Shown piece after piece: positions 17,842-27,342 of a stretch of 33,627 nucleotides of DNA; the first letter of the stretch is position 1; every line of letters starts with the position of its first letter. The position numbers and the translations under genes were made by a program. The DNA comes from Bacteroidales bacterium (GTDB taxonomy: Bacteria; Bacteroidota; Bacteroidia; Bacteroidales; UBA10428), in contig JAFGPL010000019.1 in the NCBI GenBank assembly GCA_016936215.1, forward strand, positions 1 to 33,627, written 5' to 3'. Below the pieces are notes generated by a model that saw only the letters and a list, made by a program, of their open reading frames with translations, ran no database searches and was not told the origin of the DNA.

Positions 17842-19029
17842 ATGAATATAAAAAATATTAATACACTTTTTATCATCGTTTGTGCAATTTTGGGGTGTTC
17901 TGATAAGACTATTCAAAAGACAATAATAATATATAACGACTTAAGTATTGCCAGACATTCGGAAACGGTTGAGATACTTAAAACAAAACTGGAAGATATT
18001 ACTCAAAAAGAATTTAATAATATTTTAATTATCGATTCAAAAAGTGGTAAAGTATTGCCTTCCCAGTTAATTGACAGCGACGGCAATGAGACGAAAGATA
18101 TGGTTGTTTTTCAGCCCGAAATTGGGGCTGACATATCCTCAAAGTTTCTAATAACGGTAAAAAAAAATTCAAAATATAAACCCCAGTTTGAATTGATAGC
18201 ATATTCAAGGTTCGTGCCTGAAAGAGCCGATGATTATGCCTGGGAAAATGATATAGTTGCTTTCCGCGCCTATGGCCCTGAAGCAGAAATGCTTGTAAGA
18301 AAAGGACTTTCCGGAGGTACCTTGTCAAGCGGAATAGACTGTTGGTTGAAAAAAGTTAATTACCCTATTATTGACCTTTGGTATAAAAAAGAGTCGGAAC
18401 ATACAGGAAGTTACCATACAGATACAGGTGAAGGATTAGATAATTATCATGTCGGCAACAGCCGCGGGTGCGGAGGAACAGGAATATTGGTTAATGATTC
18501 ACTTTTTGTTTCCGGAAACTTTACAGATTACACTACCATCACAACAGGACCTGTAAGAACATCTTTTAAACTCTTTTATGATTCATGGAATGCAGGAGGC
18601 ATATATGTTTCAGAAATAAAACACATAACCCTTGATGCCGGAAACAATCTCACCCGGCATGAGATTATATTTGATAAAGAAGTGGGCAATGTTGTTGCCG
18701 GTCTTTCTCTTCCTGATAGCACCGGGGAAATAATAACAGACGAAAAGGCTGGCTTATTTTGTCATTGGGGAGTCCATAACGATTCGGAATTGGGAATCGC
18801 CATAGTAGTAAGTCCCGATTATCTTGCCGGGTACAACAAATATATTGTTAATGAGAAAGATAAGAGTCATTTGTTTGTCCATTTACACCCCGTAAACAAT
18901 AAAGTTGTTTACTATTCCGGGTTTGGATGGAAGAAAAGCGGACAATTTCAGTCCATAAAAGAATGGACAGAATATTTATACGAATTTATCATGAAGAATA
19001 GTAAACCATTATATTTTGAAATAAAATAA
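17842..19029 (+). CDS. DUF4861-like lipoprotein
   Basis: Lipobox AILGC; YSRFVPERADDYAWENDIVAFRAYGPEA and YHTDTGEGLDNYHVGNSRGCGGTGI are typical of the DUF4861 family found with GH105 genes. Confidence 0.75.
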   Translation: MNIKNINTLFIIVCAILGCSDKTIQKTIIIYNDLSIARHSETVEILKTKLEDITQKEFNNILIIDSKSGKVLPSQLIDSDGNETKDMVVFQPEIGADISSKFLITVKKNSKYKPQFELIAYSRFVPERADDYAWENDIVAFRAYGPEAEMLVRKGLSGGTLSSGIDCWLKKVNYPIIDLWYKKESEHTGSYHTDTGEGLDNYHVGNSRGCGGTGILVNDSLFVSGNFTDYTTITTGPVRTSFKLFYDSWNAGGIYVSEIKHITLDAGNNLTRHEIIFDKEVGNVVAGLSLPDSTGEIITDEKAGLFCHWGVHNDSELGIAIVVSPDYLAGYNKYIVNEKDKSHLFVHLHPVNNKVVYYSGFGWKKSGQFQSIKEWTEYLYEFIMKNSKPLYFEIK

Positions 19030-19034
19030 TCATC

Positions 19035-20249
19035 ATGAATAATTTGACAAAAACGGATGATATGTTAAACTGGCTTATACGACTCAGGCGTTATTTTCAT
19101 CAAAATCCGGAACTGAGCTTTAAAGAATTTAATACACAGAAGAAAATAATATCGGTATTAAATTCACTTGGTATCGAGAACAAAAAAATTGCCGGTACAG
19201 GAGTCGTCGGAATTATTCATGGAGAAAAACCAGGAAAAACCATTGCACTCAGAGCAGATATGGACGCTCTAAAAATAGCTGAAATAAAAACAATAAAAAA
19301 TGAATCTTATATCTCTAAAAACGAAGGCGTTATGCATGCCTGCGGACATGACGGACATTTGGCTATGTTGCTTGGAGCTGCAAAAATTCTAAAAGACAGC
19401 GTTAAAGAGTTGAAAGGTAAAATAAAGCTTATTTTCCAGCCTGCTGAAGAGGTTCCACCGGGAGGAGCCATTAAAGTTATTCATGAAGGTGTTTTAAATG
19501 ACGTGGATGCCATTATTGGTATGCATTTATTTACACATATAAAAGCCGGGGAAATCTGTCTTAAAGAAGATATTCTGATGGCAGGTAGTTGCAAATTTGA
19601 TATCACTATAAATGGAAAATCAGGACATCATTACCTGCCGGAATCATGTATTGATCCGATTCATATAGCCTCAGATTTTATTTCAACCATTCAAACCGAT
19701 CTTAAAAACAATCTGCCACCAACTATAAAGTATGTTCTGGGTTTTGGTACTATATCAGGCGGACAACAATTCAATCAAACACCATCAGAGGTTCATATTT
19801 CGGGAAGCTTTCGGATTCTTGGGGCAAAGGAGAACAACTCAATAATAGAAAATACCATCAGAAGAAATCTGAACGGTTTAATGAAAAAATACAAAAGTGA
19901 AAAGTCTGAAAAGTTGCCTGAATATGAACTCGATGTTACTCCCGGATATCCACCTTTAATTAACACGCCAAAATTTACCCGAAGAGCAGCAAAAGTTTTA
20001 AATACTAATTATACGAAAATAACAGAAAACGCTTTACCGATATTGGCTTCTGAGGATTTTGCAAGATACCTGGAGAAGGTGCCCGGAACATTCATTTTTT
20101 TAGGTACCGGCAATAACCAAAAGAGGTTCAATAACAGCAACCATTCGGATATGTTCGATATAGATGAAAATGTTTTGATTATAGGTGCGGAGATCTTCTT
20201 TTATATTACAAGAGACTTCTTAAATAATCCTGAAGAATATTTAAATTAA
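19035..20249 (+). CDS. M20-family metallo-amidohydrolase (cytoplasmic)
   Basis: TIALRADMDALKI, MHACGHDGHLAMLLGAAKIL, FQPAEEVPPGGA, GSEDFARYLEKVPGTFIFLG-like motif (LASEDFARYLEKVPGTFIFLGTG). Confidence 0.9.
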   Translation: MNNLTKTDDMLNWLIRLRRYFHQNPELSFKEFNTQKKIISVLNSLGIENKKIAGTGVVGIIHGEKPGKTIALRADMDALKIAEIKTIKNESYISKNEGVMHACGHDGHLAMLLGAAKILKDSVKELKGKIKLIFQPAEEVPPGGAIKVIHEGVLNDVDAIIGMHLFTHIKAGEICLKEDILMAGSCKFDITINGKSGHHYLPESCIDPIHIASDFISTIQTDLKNNLPPTIKYVLGFGTISGGQQFNQTPSEVHISGSFRILGAKENNSIIENTIRRNLNGLMKKYKSEKSEKLPEYELDVTPGYPPLINTPKFTRRAAKVLNTNYTKITENALPILASEDFARYLEKVPGTFIFLGTGNNQKRFNNSNHSDMFDIDENVLIIGAEIFFYITRDFLNNPEEYLN

Positions 20250-20265
20250 TTTAATACATAAAAAA

Positions 20266-20601
20266 ATGCCTGTTTTATTTAATAAACACTCACAATCAAA
20301 GGAAATCTTTCCCGGATTAAAAGCAAAAATTGTTGCAACGAAAGAATTAATGACCCTGATCTCTGAAATTTCCTATGGTATACAAAGCGAGCCGCTTCCC
20401 ATGCACTCGCATCCGGCCGAGCAAACCACTTATATTCTGGAAGGTAAATTAATAGTATTCATCGAAGGTGAAGAACCTCAAACATTAGAAAGCGGGGATA
20501 TTTATTTTGTAGAATCCAATGTTCTGCATACCATCCAATCACTTTCAGAGGTGATTCGTGTAGTTGAGAGTTTTTCACCCATAAGATCTGAATTTCAATA
20601 A
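20266..20601 (+). CDS. kdgF: Small cupin, KdgF-like (4,5-unsaturated uronate linearising)
   Basis: 111 aa; PMHSHPAEQTTYILEGKLIVFIEGEEPQTLESGDIYFVESNVLHTI and C-terminal VVESFSPIRSEF, matching KdgF-type size and ending. Confidence 0.72.
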   Translation: MPVLFNKHSQSKEIFPGLKAKIVATKELMTLISEISYGIQSEPLPMHSHPAEQTTYILEGKLIVFIEGEEPQTLESGDIYFVESNVLHTIQSLSEVIRVVESFSPIRSEFQ

Positions 20602-20609
20602 AATGTATA

Positions 20610-21398
20610 ATGAAAAAATTAAAACAACGATTAAAAGCTGGCAAAGTACATCTAGGCACATTTCTCAGCCTTGGCTCATCAGTTGCATCTGAAATAATAA
20701 GTAAGGCCGGATTTGATTTCGTCATTATAGATCTTGAGCATGGTGTTGGAAATGAAAAAGATATATTAAGCCAGTTACAGGGGGTGGATAATGGCGTTGC
20801 CGCTTCAATTGTGCGGGTTGAGGGGCATAATCGTCAGAGGGTACATCGGGTTTTAGATCTTGGTGCAGAAGGTATCATGTTTCCACGCATAAAAACCATA
20901 GATGAGGCACAAAAAGCAATTAATTCGCTTTACTATACTCCCGAAGGAGAGCGGGGAGTCGCTAAAATGGTCAGGGCAACTAATTTTGGCCTGAATTTCA
21001 ACGAATACCTTGCAAATCAAAAAAAGGATATCATTGGAATTATTCAGGTTGAAACGGAAGAAATACTTGATTGCCTTGATGATGTTTCTGCCATAGAAGG
21101 GGTAGATATTCTCTTTGTCGGGCCAATGGATTTATCGATGGCTTTGGGCATATTTGGCCAATTTGACCATCCGAGATTTACCGAGGCTTTAAAAATTACC
21201 TCTCAGGCAGCTGCTAAAGCCGGAAAGACATGTGGTGTTTTATTAACAAATGCGGAACAGTTCACCGGATATTACGAACTGGGATTCAGGTTTTTTACCC
21301 TTGGAGCGGACATTGGCTTTATAAACAGCGGAGCACATAATACTGTAAAGCGCATGGTTGAAATTATATCTGAAAATGACGCAAAGAAAAAACAATAA
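20610..21398 (+). CDS. HpcH/HpaI-family (class II) 2-oxo-3-deoxy acid aldolase
   Basis: FVIIDLEHG, VRVEGHNRQRVHRVLDLGAEGIMFPRIKT, GERGVAKMVRA, DILFVGPMDLSMALG. Confidence 0.9.
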   Translation: MKKLKQRLKAGKVHLGTFLSLGSSVASEIISKAGFDFVIIDLEHGVGNEKDILSQLQGVDNGVAASIVRVEGHNRQRVHRVLDLGAEGIMFPRIKTIDEAQKAINSLYYTPEGERGVAKMVRATNFGLNFNEYLANQKKDIIGIIQVETEEILDCLDDVSAIEGVDILFVGPMDLSMALGIFGQFDHPRFTEALKITSQAAAKAGKTCGVLLTNAEQFTGYYELGFRFFTLGADIGFINSGAHNTVKRMVEIISENDAKKKQ

Positions 21399-21413
21399 TT
21401 CCCTTACAGTACT

Positions 21414-22682
21414 ATGAAGATAGCATTCTTCAAAAGGCCATTTGAAAATATTCACAGGCTTCGGTGGTGGATACTTGGACTTTTGGTAATTGCCATGATT
21501 ACCAGTTATATTGACCGTGGCAATATTTCAATGGTTGCCCCGTTAATATCCGATTTGTTAAATCTTGACCCGCAAAAGAAAGGTTATATTTTTTCAGCTT
21601 TTCTTTTGGGCTATGCTATAATGCAAATACCTGCAGGATTACTTGTCGACCGGTTTGATATTAAATGGACCTATGCAATTGCTTATTTTATATGGGGCAT
21701 TACAGCATCTGCCTTTGGTTTTGCCAGTGTTTACTGGCATTTTATTGTTTTAAGGATACTGCTGGGCATATGGGAATCCGTTTCAGGTCCTGCCGGTAAC
21801 GCATATGTGGCAAAATACTTCAGGGAGGATGAAAGGGGTTTTGCGAGCGGCTTGTTGGTATCGGGAAGTAAAATAGGCCCGGCAGTCGGAGCAATCATTG
21901 CCGGCTGCTTAATTCATCATTATGGCTGGCAAATGTTGTTTATTTTGTGTGGCCTGGTCCCTTTAGTCTGGTTAATTCCATGGTTGCTTTTTTATTCGGA
22001 GCAGGATAAGATAGACAGGCAAAAAATCAATGCCTCTAATAAATCCCCAAACAATTTGAAAAATATACCCCTTAACCTGCTAATAAAGAAAAGAAAAATT
22101 TGGGGGATATTCCTTGGTTACTTTTTTTATGGCTATGTATGGTTTCTTTATATATCATGGCTTCCAAGTTATCTTTACGAAGTGCTGGGATTCTCGATTA
22201 AAGAGACCGGGTGGTGGGCAGGCTTTGCATATGGAACCCTGTCAATAATTGTTGTAATTTCAGGTTGGTTTGCAGATATCCTTATCAGAAGAGGATATTC
22301 ACCGACAAAAATCAGAAAGACATTTATTATTGCAGGATTTTTATTTGGTACCTTAATATTACCGGTTCCGTTTATTCAAAATCCGGTTTCTGCCGTGATT
22401 CTTGTAGTAATTACCATAGGTGGCATGGGGCTAGCTACTGCCAATACATGGGCAATTACGCAATCTGTCGCACCTGAAAACGCAATAGGTACAGTTGCAG
22501 GTATCCAGAATTTCGGAGCAACTTTTGGAGGATTCCTTGCGCCTATAATTTCAGGATTTCTAATAAAATCAACAGGTTCATATATATCAGTCTTTGTCCT
22601 GGCAGGTATCGCAATGTTTTTCGGAATATTTTGCTATGTTGTATTCATAGGCAAAGTTGAGCAAATCAAACTTAATGAATAA
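21414..22682 (+). CDS. MFS transporter, ACS/hexuronate-type
   Basis: 12-TM-like; SYIDRGNISMVAPLI, AFLLGYAIMQIPAGLLVDRFDIKW, GIWESVSGPAGNAYVAKYF. Confidence 0.88.
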   Translation: MKIAFFKRPFENIHRLRWWILGLLVIAMITSYIDRGNISMVAPLISDLLNLDPQKKGYIFSAFLLGYAIMQIPAGLLVDRFDIKWTYAIAYFIWGITASAFGFASVYWHFIVLRILLGIWESVSGPAGNAYVAKYFREDERGFASGLLVSGSKIGPAVGAIIAGCLIHHYGWQMLFILCGLVPLVWLIPWLLFYSEQDKIDRQKINASNKSPNNLKNIPLNLLIKKRKIWGIFLGYFFYGYVWFLYISWLPSYLYEVLGFSIKETGWWAGFAYGTLSIIVVISGWFADILIRRGYSPTKIRKTFIIAGFLFGTLILPVPFIQNPVSAVILVVITIGGMGLATANTWAITQSVAPENAIGTVAGIQNFGATFGGFLAPIISGFLIKSTGSYISVFVLAGIAMFFGIFCYVVFIGKVEQIKLNE

Positions 22683-22739
22683 ACATATGAAACGAATTTT
22701 TAAACAATTTATTATCAAATGGTTAAAAATTTTAAACGA

Positions 22740-23621
22740 ATGAAAATAGGTTTTATTGGTTTAGGAACAATGGGATTGCCAATGGCTTTAAACATTCGTA
22801 AAGCCGGGTATCCCCTCATTGTTCATGATAAAAACAGTCAGGCAGCCAGACAGCTGACGGATGAAGGAGCAGAATTTTCAGATTCATATTCAGACATTGC
22901 CCGCAAAAGCGATATCGTTATTACCATGTTGCCCGAATCGCATCATGTTGAACAGGTTGTTCTTGGTGAGAATGGTATTGTTGCAGGCGCTCATTCAAAC
23001 ATGCTGTTCATTGATATGTCATCCGTTGCACCCCAGACCTCTGTAAAAATAAATAAAATATTGTGTGAGGCAGGATCAGATTCCCTTGATGCTCCTGTTT
23101 CCGGCGGCCCACAGGGCGCTAAAACCGGAGAACTGTCAATAATGGTCGGTGGAAGCGAACCTGCATTTAAAAAAGGGCTTCCAATCTTAAAAGTTCTTGG
23201 AACGAAAATCATCCATATGGGAGAAGCAGGAAGCGGACAAACAACAAAGCTTTGTAACCAGATATTAATAGGTATCCACATTCAGGCTGTTGCTGAGGCA
23301 TTTGCACTGGCTGCAAAAGCTGGCCTCGATTTGAATAAAGTGCGCGATGCATTGATGGGAGGAGTAGCGAACAGCAAAGTTCTGGAGATTCATGGTAAAA
23401 AAATACTCGAAAGATCTTTTGATAAACCTGCTTTTAAATTAAAACTGCACAGAAAAGATCTGGCAACTGCGCTTGAGGCCGGAAGGAACCTTTGCGTCCC
23501 GCTTTATGCAACGGCTCTTGTTGCACAGCAAATGGATGCATCTATGGCCCAGGGAAACGCAGAATTTGACCATACAACAATTATGTTAATTGAAGAACAA
23601 TTGGCTCATATTATAAACTGA
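22740..23621 (+). CDS. NAD(P)-dependent beta-hydroxyacid dehydrogenase (GarR / 3-hydroxyisobutyrate dehydrogenase family)
   Basis: MKIGFIGLGTMGLPMALNIRKAG, DAPVSGGPQGAKTGELSIMVGG, GEAGSGQTTKLCNQI. The ORF is open from 22719, but ATG at 22740 fits the family start better. Confidence 0.9.
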   Translation: MKIGFIGLGTMGLPMALNIRKAGYPLIVHDKNSQAARQLTDEGAEFSDSYSDIARKSDIVITMLPESHHVEQVVLGENGIVAGAHSNMLFIDMSSVAPQTSVKINKILCEAGSDSLDAPVSGGPQGAKTGELSIMVGGSEPAFKKGLPILKVLGTKIIHMGEAGSGQTTKLCNQILIGIHIQAVAEAFALAAKAGLDLNKVRDALMGGVANSKVLEIHGKKILERSFDKPAFKLKLHRKDLATALEAGRNLCVPLYATALVAQQMDASMAQGNAEFDHTTIMLIEEQLAHIIN

Positions 23622-23628
23622 TAACCGG

Positions 23629-24606
23629 ATGGATAAAGTAGTACTATCTGAAGATATAAACCCCCAGGGAAAAGCGCTGCTTGCAGGCAAGGCTGAATTA
23701 ATAATTGCTCCTGATACAAGCGAAGAAACAGCCATTGAACTTTTAAGAGATGCAGCAGGTTTAATATTGCGTGCCACAACACAAATTAATGCCCGTGTCC
23801 TTGAGCATGCGCAAAAACTGAAAGTAATTGCCCGAACCGGCGTTGGCCTTGATAATGTTGATATCGAAGCAGCAAACAAAAAAGGAATATACGTTTGTAA
23901 CTTCCCCGGACTGAATAACCTCACCGTAGCAGAACATACAATCGCCATGATAATGGCTTTGTCCAAACAGGTTATTCACATGCATCAATCAGTAAAAAGC
24001 GGCAACTGGAATGAAAGATTTTCAACCAATCAGATCGAAGTTGCCGATAAGAAGTTAGGAATAATCGGAATGGGACAAATCGGACAATTAGTAGCAAAAA
24101 AATGCAGCAGCGGATTAGGCATGAATATTATTGCATATGATCCATACGTAAAAGATAAGTTCAGCAATCAGCCGTATACATTTACAGATAACCTGGAAGA
24201 ACTTTTCAGGTCTTCGGATTTTATCACCTTACATGTTCCTAACCTGCCTGAAACCCGTGGACTTGTCAGTAAAAAATTTTTAGGGCTGATGAAGAAAACT
24301 GCATTCATTATAAATACTTCGAGGGGAGCAGTTATTGATGAACCTGCATTAATTGAGGCCTTACAAAACAGAAGAATAAAGGGCGCTGCTTTAGATGTGT
24401 TTTTACAGGAACCTCTAAATGTGAACTATCCTTTCAATTCACTCGATAATGTGATTCTGTCGCCACATTGTGCCGGCTCAACCTGGGAATCGAATGTGCG
24501 AATTGCCATAAGCGCTGCACAGGCTGTGCTTGATGTGCTGGAAGGTAAAGTTCCGGACAGTATATACAACAAAAATTTGCTAATGAACGAAAACCGACAA
24601 CCATGA
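23629..24606 (+). CDS. D-isomer-specific 2-hydroxyacid dehydrogenase (phosphoglycerate-dehydrogenase-like)
   Basis: ARTGVGLDNVDIEAANKKGIYV, LGIIGMGQIGQLVAKK, INTSRGAVIDEPALIEAL, LSPHCAGSTWES. Confidence 0.9.
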   Translation: MDKVVLSEDINPQGKALLAGKAELIIAPDTSEETAIELLRDAAGLILRATTQINARVLEHAQKLKVIARTGVGLDNVDIEAANKKGIYVCNFPGLNNLTVAEHTIAMIMALSKQVIHMHQSVKSGNWNERFSTNQIEVADKKLGIIGMGQIGQLVAKKCSSGLGMNIIAYDPYVKDKFSNQPYTFTDNLEELFRSSDFITLHVPNLPETRGLVSKKFLGLMKKTAFIINTSRGAVIDEPALIEALQNRRIKGAALDVFLQEPLNVNYPFNSLDNVILSPHCAGSTWESNVRIAISAAQAVLDVLEGKVPDSIYNKNLLMNENRQP

Positions 24607-25718
24607 AAAAAACAGAGAGAATTATTGCTCTTGATGCCTTTCGGGGAATCACTATTGCAGCTATGATTATGGTTAACCAACCGGGAAGCTGGAGTTATAG
24701 GTATAGTCAGATGAAACACTGTGACTGGAATGGTTGCACGATGACCGACCTTATTTTCCCATTTTTCCTTTTTATTGTTGGAGTTGCCATGTGGTTTTCC
24801 TTTCAAAAGTATGGACAAAAACTCACGAAATCCTTAACTTTAAAAATATTGCGCCGCACAGTCATCCTGTTTATGATTGGACTTTTCCTTAATTTATCAT
24901 TCCAATTTATTGAAACCCGGGGAATTAGTCTTTCAACTTTAAGGATAACAGGTGTTTTTCAACGAATTGCGCTCTGTTTTGGCATAGGGGCAATACTCTG
25001 TGTTACATTAAAACCGAAACATTTATTTATATTAACAATGGGTATTTTAATAGGATACTGGGCCCTGTTATGGGGCTTTGGAGGTTCAGACCCATATTCT
25101 CCTGAATCCACCATTGTTGGTAAAATTGATATTGAGCTTTTAGGTAAAAACCATTTACGTAAGGGTTATCCTGTTGATGCCAGTGGTTTGTTCGGTACTA
25201 TTCCGGCTGTTGTAAATGTTATCTGGGGTTATTTAACCGGCAGGATGATTAGTTTAAACAATGACCGGAATAAACTAATATTGAATATGTTCCTGCTGGG
25301 TATACCTGCTGTTTTCCTGGCCTGGATCTGGAATTATTCCTTTCCGATCAATAAAACCCTTTGGACAAGTTCTTTTGTACTTTTCAGCGTCGGCTCTGCC
25401 CTGATAGTCCTTGCTTTTTTAATTTGGATTATTGATATCAAACGAAAAAGCAAATGGGCTTCCCCATTCATTGTATTTGGGGTGAACCCGCTATTTGCCT
25501 ATGTTTTTGCGGAACTTTGGAGTTCTATAATCTCTAACCTCATCAAAATTCGTGTGAAAGGAGACATGGTAACCCTTAAAAGCTGGTTGTATAACGACAT
25601 TTTTGTGCCTTTTGCCGGAAACCTGAACGGGTCTTTGCTCTATTCGATCTTTATTATGATATTTTATTGGTTAATTCTATGGGTACTGAACAGGAAGAAA
25701 ATTTTTATTAAAATTTAA
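24603..25718 (+). CDS. NagX-like / heparan-alpha-glucosaminide N-acetyltransferase-like membrane protein
   Basis: RIIALDAFRGITIAAMIMVNQPGSW, WNGCTMTDLIFPFFLFIVGVAMWFS, GVFQRIALCFGIGAIL; multiple TM segments; ATGA overlap with the upstream gene. Confidence 0.85.
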   Translation: MKKTERIIALDAFRGITIAAMIMVNQPGSWSYRYSQMKHCDWNGCTMTDLIFPFFLFIVGVAMWFSFQKYGQKLTKSLTLKILRRTVILFMIGLFLNLSFQFIETRGISLSTLRITGVFQRIALCFGIGAILCVTLKPKHLFILTMGILIGYWALLWGFGGSDPYSPESTIVGKIDIELLGKNHLRKGYPVDASGLFGTIPAVVNVIWGYLTGRMISLNNDRNKLILNMFLLGIPAVFLAWIWNYSFPINKTLWTSSFVLFSVGSALIVLAFLIWIIDIKRKSKWASPFIVFGVNPLFAYVFAELWSSIISNLIKIRVKGDMVTLKSWLYNDIFVPFAGNLNGSLLYSIFIMIFYWLILWVLNRKKIFIKI

Positions 25719-25763
25719 TAAGAAAGGAATTATTATTATGAATAACAATCAATTAAATAAATC

Positions 25764-27329
25764 ATGAAAACAAGACTGTTAAATATGCTTATTGCTTTTT
25801 CCCTTTTTGGACAGCTTTCATGTTTTTCCAATACTGATCAATTGCAAAATGAGAAGAGTGATTTTAAAATCATCGGGTTCCATCTTGACCTTCGTGTTCA
25901 GGTTATGAAACCTGAAGCGCTTAAAAGTATTGCTTACGAGTTGTCGGCTTTCGGTGTTAACACGCTGATAATGGAATATGAAGCAACTTACCCGTTCGAA
26001 TCGCATCCGCTCATTCCCAATAAATATGCCTATACAAAAGAAGAGATAAAAGAATTCATCGCATATTGCAACCGGTTAAATATTGATGTGATACCTCTTC
26101 AGCAGACTTTAGGCCATATGGAGTACATATTAAGACATGACCGTTATGCGCAGCAAAGGGAAAACCAAAAGGATGTTTCTCAAATCTGCCCTTTGGAAAC
26201 TGAGCCTAATAAGGCCTTGTTTACAGACCTTTTTGCTGAACTGGTTGAGATGCATCCATCTAAATATATTCATATCGGTGGAGATGAGGCCTATCTTTTA
26301 GGTAAATGCAACAAATGCAGTCAAAAAGTAAAAGAAGAAGGAAAAGCAAAGTTACTTGCCGATCATCTTAAAATGGTATGCGATATTGTTGTGTCGCTTG
26401 GAAAAATACCAGTGATGTGGGCAGACATAGCAAACAAATATCCTGATGAATTATCGCAATTACCTAAAGAAACAGTATTTGTAGTCTGGAACTATGGCTG
26501 GTCTTTAGACCGTTTTGGTGACCCTGAAAAGATAACGAAAAAAGGATTTGAAGTGTGGGGTGCCGCTTCACTCAGAAGCAATCCCGATAATTATTACCTC
26601 ACAAGGTGGGAATATCATTTCAATAATATTCGCGATTTTATTCCATTATGCAGAAAAAGTGACTATAAAGGTATGATAATGACATCCTGGTCGACATCGG
26701 GAGTTTATTCAACAGTTTTTGAAGATGAGCAGAGGATCACTGACTTAATTCCTGTCCGGCATGTTTATCCCATATCCGGATTCAGAATGTTGGTAGCGGC
26801 TTATGCCAAAGCCATGACTCAAAAGGATGGGTTAGATATAGAACAGTTTATTATATCCTATTGCGATGACAGATACGGATTTAACAAACAGGAAGCATTA
26901 CAGTTCTGGAAAGCTATAAAAGGAATGCCTTATAAGGTCGTTAATGGGAAAGTTGATAAGCATATTGAGCTGACTGTAAGGATACTACTCGATTCAGTCA
27001 GACAGGATCAGATTATTTTAAATAATCTGGTTCCTGAAAAAAATGCTGAAGAGTTTGAGCATTATAGACTTATGACAGATATCCGTGAAAATTACCTTGC
27101 ATTTGAAAATATTGAAACCTTTGTGAATAGCCAGGAATTTAAAATTGACAATATCCCTGAAGTTTTAAGACAGTTAGAGGTTATTTTAGAAAAGGATAAC
27201 ACCATAAAAGCCAGGTTCACAAATATGAACAAAGGCCTTTTTTATCCTGAACAAATAAAAGAAGAAAATCAAATACGTACTGAGAGGGTTAAGATTCTTT
27301 ATGAACGTTTGAAAAAAAACAGAAATTAA
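25764..27329 (+). CDS. GH20 family beta-N-acetylhexosaminidase, lipoprotein
   Basis: Lipobox GQLSC; QQTLGHMEYILR, KYIHIGGDEAYLLGKC (Asp-Glu catalytic pair), PVMWADIANKYPDEL. Confidence 0.85.
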   Translation: MKTRLLNMLIAFSLFGQLSCFSNTDQLQNEKSDFKIIGFHLDLRVQVMKPEALKSIAYELSAFGVNTLIMEYEATYPFESHPLIPNKYAYTKEEIKEFIAYCNRLNIDVIPLQQTLGHMEYILRHDRYAQQRENQKDVSQICPLETEPNKALFTDLFAELVEMHPSKYIHIGGDEAYLLGKCNKCSQKVKEEGKAKLLADHLKMVCDIVVSLGKIPVMWADIANKYPDELSQLPKETVFVVWNYGWSLDRFGDPEKITKKGFEVWGAASLRSNPDNYYLTRWEYHFNNIRDFIPLCRKSDYKGMIMTSWSTSGVYSTVFEDEQRITDLIPVRHVYPISGFRMLVAAYAKAMTQKDGLDIEQFIISYCDDRYGFNKQEALQFWKAIKGMPYKVVNGKVDKHIELTVRILLDSVRQDQIILNNLVPEKNAEEFEHYRLMTDIRENYLAFENIETFVNSQEFKIDNIPEVLRQLEVILEKDNTIKARFTNMNKGLFYPEQIKEENQIRTERVKILYERLKKNRN

Positions 27330-27342
27330 AATAAGCATAATT

